A stretch of 6,731 nucleotides of DNA from the NCBI GenBank assembly GCA_036397995.1, contig DASWHX010000069.1, forward strand, positions 1 to 6,731, in the 5' to 3' direction. The notes under the pieces were generated by a model, which was given only the letters and a program-made list of their open reading frames with translations, did not search any database and was not told where the DNA came from. Shown here one piece after another: positions 1 through 5,315 of the stretch (within the stretch, counting starts at the first letter, position 1; every line of letters starts with the position of its first letter). The translations under genes and the position numbers were made by a program. The stretch is from DASWHX01 sp036397995 (GTDB taxonomy: Bacteria; Bacteroidota; Bacteroidia; Cytophagales; Cyclobacteriaceae).

Positions 1-60
1 ATTGAACAATAGCCACCGGTTCTTTCAAAATACATCTGTCTTCCGTCCAAAATCAACTTT

Positions 61-2469
61 CTATTCTGACTTGAGACTTTTTGCCGGATTCACTGTGGCT
101 GCGCTAATAGACTGGTATGAAATGGTAATTGTCGTAATAAACAACACCAATATTCCTGCAAGTAAAAACACCCAGAGATTAAGAGAGGTTTTATAGGCGA
201 AACTTTCAAGCCAGCGGTCCATGGCATAATAGGAAACAGGAGTCGCGATAATGAATGCGGCTATGATTAACCGCCCAAAATCGCCGAATATTAAAAGCGT
301 TATGCTCCTCACGCTTGCGCCCAAAACTTTTCGGACACCAATCTCCTTGGTGCGCTGACTGATGGAGTAAGCCGCTAACCCGAATAGTCCTACGCAGGCA
401 ATCACTATCGCGATTATTGTAAAGAAGCCCAGCATCTTACCCGAAGTATATTCTGAAGAATATTGGCGATCCAGCGTTTCATCCAGAAATGTGTAAATGA
501 ATGGATTTTGCGGGTTCAATTCTTTATAAATGCTTTCAACCTCCGGAATGATTTCGTTTGTACTTTCACCGGCTATCCTTATAGAAAGCTGGCTAAAAAA
601 TCCGAACTCTCCTTCAAGGTTTACAATAACCATCGGGATAATCTCATTTCTCAATGATTCGAAATTGAAATCTTTAACCACACCTATGATCGTATAAATG
701 CGATTGACAGTATCCAGTGAATTGATTAACCTGGCGCCGATGGGATCTTCGTAACCCAGGGTTTTTACAGCAGACTCATTCAGGATTACATTCAGCGAGT
801 CATTGGTTTCGGGGCTAAAATCGCGACCCTCAAGAACTTCTATTCCCATCGTTGAAATGTAATGATCATCAACAGGAAGGCCTTTGGTAGTATAAATTTC
901 AGAATCCCCGGGTTTCCGGAATTGCAGCCCGAAGAAATATCCGCCCGGATTAGCATTTGTAGTTGCAACACTTTGAACTCCCGGCACTTTCTCAAGTTCA
1001 TTTTTCAAAGCATCCGCGTCTCCGGCAGTTCCATTCTGATTTAAAATCATGAGGTTTGTTTTGTCAAATCCAAGATCTTTTGATTGAATAAACCGGAATT
1101 GATTAAACATTAAAATGGATGATGAAATCAGGATAATGGAGATCGTAAATTGAAAAATAATTAATCCTTTGCGGAGCGTATTGCCCTTTGCTGAATTCTT
1201 GAATTTTCCACTCATCACCTGAACGGGCTTAAGCGCTGAAATATAGAAAGCGGGATAAATGCCGGCCAATATGCCAAAGAATATTGTGATTCCCAGGATG
1301 AGAATTGTTTCAGGGCCGGTAATGAAATTAAATTCGAGAGGTCGCTGTGTTAAATTATTGAAGTAGCTTAAGAAGGCCTGAATAATAAAAATTGCAACTA
1401 TTAAGCTCACGAAGCTTAACAGGAATGATTCAGACAGGAATTGGAATATCAATTGCTTGCGGAGGGAACCCATCACTTTTCTTATTCCAACTTCTTTGGC
1501 GCGTTCCGCGGATCTGGCGGTGGCCAGGTTAACGAAATTAATTCCGGCTATTATTAAAATGAGAATGCTGATGAAAAGCAGCATTCGTACATACGTAATA
1601 TTACCATTCGCTTTGATTTCATTTCCCAAATTTGAATGCAAGTGAATATCCCGCACCGGCTGAAGGGTATAAATGTAACCATTACCTGCATCTGTATATT
1701 CTTTGTAGCTGAGACCGAGATTTCTTTCGATTTGGCCGGCGGCATACTTTTCAACCAGAGCAGGGATTTTGGCTTCCACTGCCCCAGGGTCTGCCCCGGG
1801 TCGTAGTTTTATGTAAGTGTAGGTACCGCTAATATAAAAGCTTGGGTCCCGAAGAAATCCAACATTCTCCGAAGAAGTAAGCAAATCCAGCTTAAGGTGG
1901 GATTGTGCTGGAATGTCTTCCATTACACCTACAACCTCAAAGTTACCGGCATCAATCTCCAGGAATTTACCTATGGGGTCCTCTTCAGCGAAATATTTCT
2001 TCGCGGTGCTTTGTGTGGTAACTACAGTTCCGGGTTTGCTGAGCGCGGTAGCAGGATTACCCTGAAGTAGTTTGAAATCAAAGATTTCAAAAAAATTAGA
2101 GTCAGCGGAGAAAAGGTAATATTCCTGATTGATGATCTCTTCCTGCCTTATAACGGAAGCAAAATTTGGAAATCCGACGAGGCGGACTGAGTTTTCAATT
2201 TCCGGCAATTCATCAGCAAAGATGGTGCTGAAGCCGCCTGGAATCAGGGCGAAATGCGAAACATGATCCGGATACCTTCGCTCAATCACCACACGATAAA
2301 TGCGATCATTATCTTTAAAAAAAGTGTCATAGTTATATTCATACCGCACATAGAGGAAAATCAACATTGAGGCTGCAGCGCCAACTGAAAGCCCCAGAAT
2401 ATTGATAAAGGAGTAACTCTTATTTTTCAAAAGATTTCGATAAGCAGTCTTCAGGTAATTTGTCAGCAT
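61..2469 (-). CDS. ABC transporter permease, MacB/FtsX type, two-module, 802 aa
   Basis: Inner-membrane permease subunit of a MacB-like (type VII) ABC transporter. Such proteins couple cytoplasmic ATP hydrolysis to movements of a large periplasmic domain and do not form a classical transport channel. About eight membrane segments are visible, near residues 21-42, 293-314, 345-368, 387-410, 435-456, 678-700, 733-755 and 764-786. Periplasmic core domains lie at about 45-285 and 460-670. The protein is therefore two FtsX-type modules in tandem, as in many Bacteroidota permeases. The cytoplasmic motif ERAKEVGIRKVMGS (322-335) recurs as QRTKEIGVRKVLGAS (705-719), one copy per module. The start MLTNYLKTAYRNLLKNKSYS is the usual amphipathic N-terminus of the family. 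No ATPase gene lies beside it, so the partner must be elsewhere or beyond the left edge. The substrate cannot be told from the sequence. Family assignment is very sure. Confidence 0.95.
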   Translation of the reverse strand: MLTNYLKTAYRNLLKNKSYSFINILGLSVGAAASMLIFLYVRYEYNYDTFFKDNDRIYRVVIERRYPDHVSHFALIPGGFSTIFADELPEIENSVRLVGFPNFASVIRQEEIINQEYYLFSADSNFFEIFDFKLLQGNPATALSKPGTVVTTQSTAKKYFAEEDPIGKFLEIDAGNFEVVGVMEDIPAQSHLKLDLLTSSENVGFLRDPSFYISGTYTYIKLRPGADPGAVEAKIPALVEKYAAGQIERNLGLSYKEYTDAGNGYIYTLQPVRDIHLHSNLGNEIKANGNITYVRMLLFISILILIIAGINFVNLATARSAERAKEVGIRKVMGSLRKQLIFQFLSESFLLSFVSLIVAIFIIQAFLSYFNNLTQRPLEFNFITGPETILILGITIFFGILAGIYPAFYISALKPVQVMSGKFKNSAKGNTLRKGLIIFQFTISIILISSSILMFNQFRFIQSKDLGFDKTNLMILNQNGTAGDADALKNELEKVPGVQSVATTNANPGGYFFGLQFRKPGDSEIYTTKGLPVDDHYISTMGIEVLEGRDFSPETNDSLNVILNESAVKTLGYEDPIGARLINSLDTVNRIYTIIGVVKDFNFESLRNEIIPMVIVNLEGEFGFFSQLSIRIAGESTNEIIPEVESIYKELNPQNPFIYTFLDETLDRQYSSEYTSGKMLGFFTIIAIVIACVGLFGLAAYSISQRTKEIGVRKVLGASVRSITLLIFGDFGRLIIAAFIIATPVSYYAMDRWLESFAYKTSLNLWVFLLAGILVLFITTITISYQSISAATVNPAKSLKSE
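2071..2091. repeat. Perfect 9-bp inverted repeat inside the permease gene
   Basis: TTTGAAATC (2071-2079) is followed after AAA by GATTTCAAA (2083-2091), giving a perfect 9-bp stem with a 3-nt loop. It lies in the first periplasmic domain of the permease, over the codons for FEIFDFK (about residues 127-133). It is AT-rich and may only reflect the F/E/I/D/F/K codon composition, but it would fold as an mRNA hairpin. Confidence 0.4.
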
Positions 2470-2541
2470 GATGTCTTCGGGTTAGGTTAAAGTCCAAATT
2501 TCCAACAACTATGCCAGTTTCTGGAATACGAAAGAAGGCAA

Positions 2542-2556
2542 AATAACCTGGTTATT
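2542..2556. promoter_or_regulatory. 7-bp inverted repeat upstream of the permease gene (possible operator)
   Basis: AATAACC and GGTTATT flank a single T, forming a perfect dyad about 75-90 nt upstream of the permease start. It sits in the 175-nt gap (2470-2644) between that gene and the small protein gene, which should contain the permease promoter. The one-base centre suits a dimeric protein-binding site better than an RNA hairpin. I could not find a convincing Bacteroidota promoter (TTG plus TAnnTTTG) in this gap. A site by chance is quite possible. Confidence 0.2.
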
Positions 2557-2644
2557 AAGAAGCCAATTGTTCGGGATGAAACAATAATGTTCGGTTTTGA
2601 CACAAATCCTGAATCGCAAACTTCATGATTTGAAAACAATTTAT

Positions 2645-3088
2645 TCACTTTCCTTTTGATGGTATTTCATCAAAGGGAAGCAAGTCGGGCTCAAGAAAGA
2701 TCTCCTTGGCTAGATGCGAAGAAAATATATCTCCTGAATAATGAGATTTGATTAAATCTTTGAAACTGGTTTTCAGGCGAGGATTTTCTTTGATAAAATC
2801 TTTAAAGTGGCTGGATTGGGATTTGAGAATAAAATGATACACCGCACGGACTGCCGCTACTGTTACAGTAACATTAAATTTTTTGCTATCACCATGATGA
2901 TTTGCAAAAGCCATTATTTGTGCGGAAACATTATCAATGGCTTTTTCCACACCATACTTTTTAATATGAATCCAGGCCAGGCGCAGATGCGCTTCATGAC
3001 TGAACAGGGATGGAGCCAGTGTGGTGGTTTCAAACTGATATTCAAATTGCTGATCGGTGAGCCCGAAGTGTTTTTCCATATTCAACAT
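2645..3088 (-). CDS. Uncharacterised protein with FxHxxHLRLAW motif, about 147 aa
   Basis: A small, probably soluble cytoplasmic, helix-rich protein of unknown function. The frame stays open upstream to 3262, but those extra 58 codons overlap the protease gene in another frame and look like its shadow. I therefore chose the ATG at 3088 (MLNMEKHFGL), with an ATG at 3079 as alternative. From 3088, FSHEAHLRLAW (29-39) provides two histidines, H31 and H34. The C-terminal part ends with a PDLLPFD motif. From memory, relatives with the FxHxxHLRLAW helix usually also carry a YHET(I/L)T motif downstream; here the matching stretch reads KKFNVTVT (69-76), so its His and Glu are missing. The histidines suggest metal binding, but this is inference. 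The gene starts 17 nt after the protease stop, so co-transcription is likely. There is no Shine-Dalgarno sequence, only an A-rich leader. I am sure it is a gene, less sure of the start, and cannot name a function. Confidence 0.75.
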   Translation of the reverse strand: MLNMEKHFGLTDQQFEYQFETTTLAPSLFSHEAHLRLAWIHIKKYGVEKAIDNVSAQIMAFANHHGDSKKFNVTVTVAAVRAVYHFILKSQSSHFKDFIKENPRLKTSFKDLIKSHYSGDIFSSHLAKEIFLEPDLLPFDEIPSKGK

Positions 3089-3105
3089 TTGTTTATCAGC
3101 CACGG

Positions 3106-3849
3106 TTATTCTGAATTGGCCAAATACATTTGCACCATTAAAATTGTATCCATATATGCATGAGCCAGGATTAAGATCCAAATTCTTTTTTTCAGTTTTA
3201 GGTAAAACAGGCCAAGAGCGAGGCCCATAAATCCTGTTTGTACAATTCCCATTGGTCCCCACTCATAGTGTACTAATCCGAAAATAACCGCGCTGAAAAA
3301 TACCGCCAGAAATCGTCCGGTCTTGCCATCCAATCCCAGCTCAATAAAACGGTTAATTAAAAATGCCCGGTAAATAACTTCTTCACCGAAGGAGGAAACA
3401 ATATATACACCTGCCAGGGTCAGCAATAACATAAAAATATTCCCTTGCAAATATTCATAATTGCTCAAGTTTGCTGTTTCCGGAATACCAGTAATGTTGG
3501 CCATTATAATAGATCCCAAAATGAAAGCAACCACAGCGGTAATGAATACGAGTAAGGAAAGGTAAAATACGTTCAGGCTCTCTTTAAGGCTAGCAGGTTT
3601 AAATGTAATTCCAAAATCACTTAATTTATTTCCGCGGAGTTTTATACCCAGCCAAACAAGAATCAACATCAGAATATTCGCCAGCCAGATGATTGCTTGC
3701 TTTAAAACCAAATTGTCACCGGCTAATGGTTCAAGCAGTTTGATCAATGTAAAAGCGGAAATAAATACCAAAATAATTTCTGCAAACCTGGCTAACTTAT
3801 TCGTTTCCAAAAGGACGCCGAACTTTGTATTATCCCTGTGTTCTTTCAT
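3106..3849 (-). CDS. CPBP family intramembrane glutamic/metalloprotease, 247 aa
   Basis: Polytopic membrane protein of the CPBP (CAAX protease and bacteriocin-processing, Abi) family, related to Rce1. The family cleaves peptide bonds within or next to the membrane; most bacterial members have no known substrate. The three family motifs are present in order: EEVIYR (E156, E157, R161), FGLVH (F190, H194) and HAYMD (H230, D234, where N is also common). All catalytic positions are intact, so the enzyme should be active. Hydrophobic segments cover roughly 22-42, 50-70, 95-120, 137-155, 178-194, 200-217 and 222-240. The length is normal for a single-domain member. The ATG at 3849 gives a short polar N-terminus (MKEHRDNTKF) before the first membrane helix. 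The small protein gene begins 17 nt after its stop and could encode a partner or substrate, but nothing proves that. Confidence 0.93.
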   Translation of the reverse strand: MKEHRDNTKFGVLLETNKLARFAEIILVFISAFTLIKLLEPLAGDNLVLKQAIIWLANILMLILVWLGIKLRGNKLSDFGITFKPASLKESLNVFYLSLLVFITAVVAFILGSIIMANITGIPETANLSNYEYLQGNIFMLLLTLAGVYIVSSFGEEVIYRAFLINRFIELGLDGKTGRFLAVFFSAVIFGLVHYEWGPMGIVQTGFMGLALGLFYLKLKKRIWILILAHAYMDTILMVQMYLANSE

Positions 3850-3887
3850 TCAGACTGTTGTTTTTTTTAAGTCTTAATCAGGCGTTT

Positions 3888-3895
3888 CAAAGATT
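3888..3895 (-). promoter_or_regulatory. Weak candidate -7 element for the protease gene
   Basis: Read on the minus strand, AATCTTTG matches the Bacteroidota -7 consensus TAnnTTTG at all specified positions except the first. It lies about 38 nt upstream of the protease ATG, inside the 89-nt gap after the DUF1801 gene. No clear TTG is found at the -33 position, so support is thin. Confidence 0.18.
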
Positions 3896-3899
3896 TTGG

Positions 3900-3915
3900 T
3901 AATTATATTTAATTA
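3900..3915. repeat. Paired TAATTA boxes in the gap before the protease gene
   Basis: TAATTA at 3900-3905 and 3910-3915 are separated by TATT. Each box is itself palindromic, so the pair is both a direct and an inverted repeat. It lies just downstream of the DUF1801 stop. In such an AT-rich stretch it may be chance; an AT-rich UP-like element or a regulator site are alternatives. Confidence 0.2.
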
Positions 3916-3938
3916 TTCTCTTTTCGACATTCCTAAAT

Positions 3939-4310
3939 CTATTTCTTTTTAGCGCCCTTTGCCAGGTTTTCTCTCACCCTGAACTTTACTATTTTAGTAA
4001 TTAATGATAATGGCATTGGCTTATCAATTGGAAACTGCACGGCTCCTTTTGACCATTTATATTTTGAAATCTCTTTTTCGAAAGTCCTGATACCGGAAGA
4101 TGATGGATAAAATCCAATGTGAAATTTATAAGCGGCAAAATAAACCAGGTTACCATTTAATTTAAGGACAGGCATTCCATAACTAATTGCTTCCACTGCT
4201 TTTGGCGCCGCCTTTTTTACGGTAGCCCGTATTTGTTTCAATAATTTCTGGGTATTGTTTGGAAAACCGGCAATGTAGGCGTCAACATCTTTAGCTTTGA
4301 TCATTTTCAT
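3939..4310 (-). CDS. DUF1801 domain-containing protein (YdhG-like), 123 aa
   Basis: Small soluble cytoplasmic protein made almost entirely of one DUF1801 domain. The characteristic blocks are present: a helical N-terminus with VDAYIAGFP (9-17), AISYGMPVLKL (41-51), VYFAAYKFHIGFYP (56-69) and SKGAVQFPIDKPMP (87-100), then a basic helix and a Lys-rich tail. Family proteins have a compact fold and are sometimes annotated as iron chaperones (Bacillus YdhG/frataxin-like), but the biochemical role in Bacteroidota is not established. Length is normal. The ATG at 4310 was kept; a second ATG two codons in (4304) would lose nothing important. It lies 109 nt downstream of the DinB gene and 89 nt upstream of the protease gene on the same strand, so shared transcription is possible but not shown. 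Confidence 0.92.
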   Translation of the reverse strand: MKMIKAKDVDAYIAGFPNNTQKLLKQIRATVKKAAPKAVEAISYGMPVLKLNGNLVYFAAYKFHIGFYPSSSGIRTFEKEISKYKWSKGAVQFPIDKPMPLSLITKIVKFRVRENLAKGAKKK

Positions 4311-4419
4311 GGGTTGGTGTTTTGATTTTCAGAATTTTATCAGGCTAAAATAAGGATAGCATTAATATTTAGCTAAGGGTTTACCAAGCAAAATCAAGGT
4401 GCATTTTAGACATAAAAGT

Positions 4420-4902
4420 TCATCTGATTATGTCAGTATCTACAGGTGTATATCCCAAGTGGCGGCTTAGAGATAAAATTTGTCCTTTATGATGAAATTC
4501 GTGAGTAATAACATGACTGAACAGATTAAAAGGTTCGACAGCTCTTTTCTTTCCGTTCACCTCATACTCAATTTGCTGTGTCTGGTCTTTTTCCACATGT
4601 TCAATAAATTCAAACATACCACTATCAACCTGACGGAACAATGCAATTGCCTCCTCAACACTATTAACTGATTCATATTTTGTGTAATCAATATTCTTTT
4701 TCAATGCATTATTAGCAATCCAAAATTCGTACGTGTTTGCGATATGAACCAGTAGGTTTCTGATACTTCCACCTCTTCCGAAAGAGCTGTTTGCATTCAA
4801 AAAGTCTGGTGCAGAAACTGTCTTGCAATAATCAAGTAAAACCTTTCTTGATTCAAGAACCAGTTCGTATTGTTTTTTATAGTAGTCTGAAATTGAGTTC
4901 AT
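4420..4902 (-). CDS. DinB superfamily protein, putative metal-dependent, 160 aa
   Basis: Four-helix-bundle protein of the DinB/YfiT-like superfamily. Family members bind a divalent metal through three histidines; some are thiol-dependent S-transferases (bacillithiol, mycothiol or maleylpyruvate related), and many have no known reaction. The triad is visible: H53 in LLVHIANTYEFW (50-61), and H134 and H138 in FSHVITHEFHHKGQI (128-142), the canonical HxxxH(K/R)GQ block. H130 and H137 are additional histidines. The N-terminal helix (MNSISDYYKKQYELVLESRK) is typical and supports the ATG at 4902. Length is normal for the family. It is not the DinB DNA polymerase IV of E. coli, despite the name. It is the first gene of the leftward set, with the divergent intergenic region directly upstream. 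Confidence 0.93.
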   Translation of the reverse strand: MNSISDYYKKQYELVLESRKVLLDYCKTVSAPDFLNANSSFGRGGSIRNLLVHIANTYEFWIANNALKKNIDYTKYESVNSVEEAIALFRQVDSGMFEFIEHVEKDQTQQIEYEVNGKKRAVEPFNLFSHVITHEFHHKGQILSLSRHLGYTPVDTDIIR

Positions 4903-4966
4903 TTTAATGTCAGCTGAACATTAAATAATTTTCCCGGCAATTTAGGGTTTTCCACAATAATTTCAC

Positions 4967-4980
4967 TAAGAGTTCTCTTA
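4967..4980. repeat. TAAGAG-TT-CTCTTA inverted repeat upstream of the DinB gene
   Basis: Six-base arms around a two-base centre form a perfect dyad 65-78 nt upstream of the DinB gene start. As RNA it could fold as a 5-bp stem with a GTTC loop. The position suits an operator for the leftward promoter, but no matching second copy was noticed in the window. Confidence 0.25.
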
Positions 4981-5005
4981 TTGTATTATGATTATTCAAG
5001 ATCGG

Positions 5006-5031
5006 AAAAAAAAGAATGCCGGTACCGGGCA
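5006..5031 (-). terminator. Possible weak intrinsic terminator downstream of the 5080-5238 remnant
   Basis: Read on the minus strand, TGCC...GGCA around the perfect 10-bp palindrome CCGGTACCGG (5019-5028) is followed, four nt later, by eight T residues (complement of the A-run at 5006-5013). The usable stem is only about 3-4 bp, so this is weak as a terminator. Its position, about 50 nt after the remnant's stop codon and on the correct strand, makes it plausible. Confidence 0.3.
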
Positions 5032-5079
5032 AATACGTACATACAAATTTTTTAGCGCCGGAGTTTCTTAGTTTTTAAG

Positions 5080-5238
5080 TTATTTCAAAACCTTATAGGA
5101 ACCATTCACCTTATCAACAAACATCATCGGGCATCCATTAATAATAACTTTTATGTGATTTTCTTCGGCTGTTTTTTCCGCTTTTTTAGTGAAACTTTCC
5201 CTGGCCAATTCCTTTATGCATAAGAGAAATTCAAGAAT
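5080..5238 (-). pseudogene. Probable 5'-truncated gene remnant or non-ATG small ORF, up to 52 codons
   Basis: Between the stop TAA at 5239-5241 and the stop TAA at 5080-5082 the minus strand is open for 52 codons and has no ATG near its beginning. The translation includes KELARESFTKKAEKTAEEN and, further on, IKVIINGCPMMFVDKVNG, ending SYKVLK. This looks like a real helix followed by beta strands with an NG turn, and like a natural C-terminus, more than random AT-rich sequence. Possible non-ATG starts are ATT (5238) and an in-frame TTG (5208). An ATG overlapping 5217-5219 is in another frame and stops after 11 codons. I favour a decayed gene whose 5' part is lost. A functional small protein with a rare start is the alternative. 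I do not recognise the family. Confidence 0.35.
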
Positions 5239-5269
5239 TTATTAGCCTGCTATTCATATTAATATTAGA

Positions 5270-5298
5270 TTGAATTAACGGCAATCATTTCTTAGTAT
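5270..5298 (+). promoter_or_regulatory. Candidate pcm promoter (TTGAAT, 17 nt, TAGTAT)
   Basis: TTGAAT (5270-5275) and TAGTAT (5293-5298) are spaced by exactly 17 nt and end 17 nt before the pcm ATG. Each hexamer matches the sigma-70 consensus at four of six positions. The Bacteroidota -7 consensus TAnnTTTG is met only in its TA, so this is a weak call. It would give a leader of about 10 nt. Confidence 0.3.
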
Positions 5299-5315
5299 AA
5301 ACTATATCCAGAGCT

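Larger units (their letters stand above)
4903..5315. other. Divergent intergenic region between the DinB gene and pcm
   Basis: A 413-nt AT-rich stretch without an intact gene. From left to right it contains the leader of the DinB gene, a TAAGAG/CTCTTA inverted repeat (4967-4980), an A-run and palindrome that read as a weak minus-strand terminator (5006-5031), a minus-strand frame without ATG (5080-5238), and a possible pcm promoter (5270-5298). No tRNA or recognisable riboswitch was seen. Confidence 0.7.

Noticed and set aside
1..35. Possible start of another minus-strand gene, ATG at 33-35 (MYFERTGGYCS), 25 nt after the permease stop
   Set aside because: Only 11 codons are visible, too few to judge. 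The same frame is also open upstream of that ATG, so the start is not defined. It could be the next gene in the row, but I cannot support it.
1780..1802. Imperfect direct repeat of a GCCCC(A/G)GGGTC-like unit
   Set aside because: It simply encodes the PGADPGA stretch of the permease and shows no sign of independent function.
2597..2602. Exact TTGACA hexamer on the plus strand
   Set aside because: No -10-like element at the right distance, and no plus-strand gene follows.
2807..3163. 118-codon plus-strand ORF opposite the small protein and protease genes
   Set aside because: It lies antisense to two real genes, has no recognisable domain and an implausible composition.
3089..3262. N-terminal extension of the small protein frame to an upstream ATG at 3262
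   Set aside because: It would overlap the protease gene by more than 150 nt in another frame, and its residues look like an out-of-frame shadow of the protease C-terminus. The ATG at 3088 fits the gene junction better.
3852..3874. AGACT...AGTCT inverted repeat around a T-run just upstream of the protease start
   Set aside because: Only 5-bp arms with a 13-nt loop, and the T-run lies inside the loop, so neither a terminator nor a clear start-sequestering hairpin is supported.
4311..4419. Search for a terminator between the DinB and DUF1801 genes
   Set aside because: Only short AT-rich dyads such as TTAGCTAA were found; no stem followed by a T-run.
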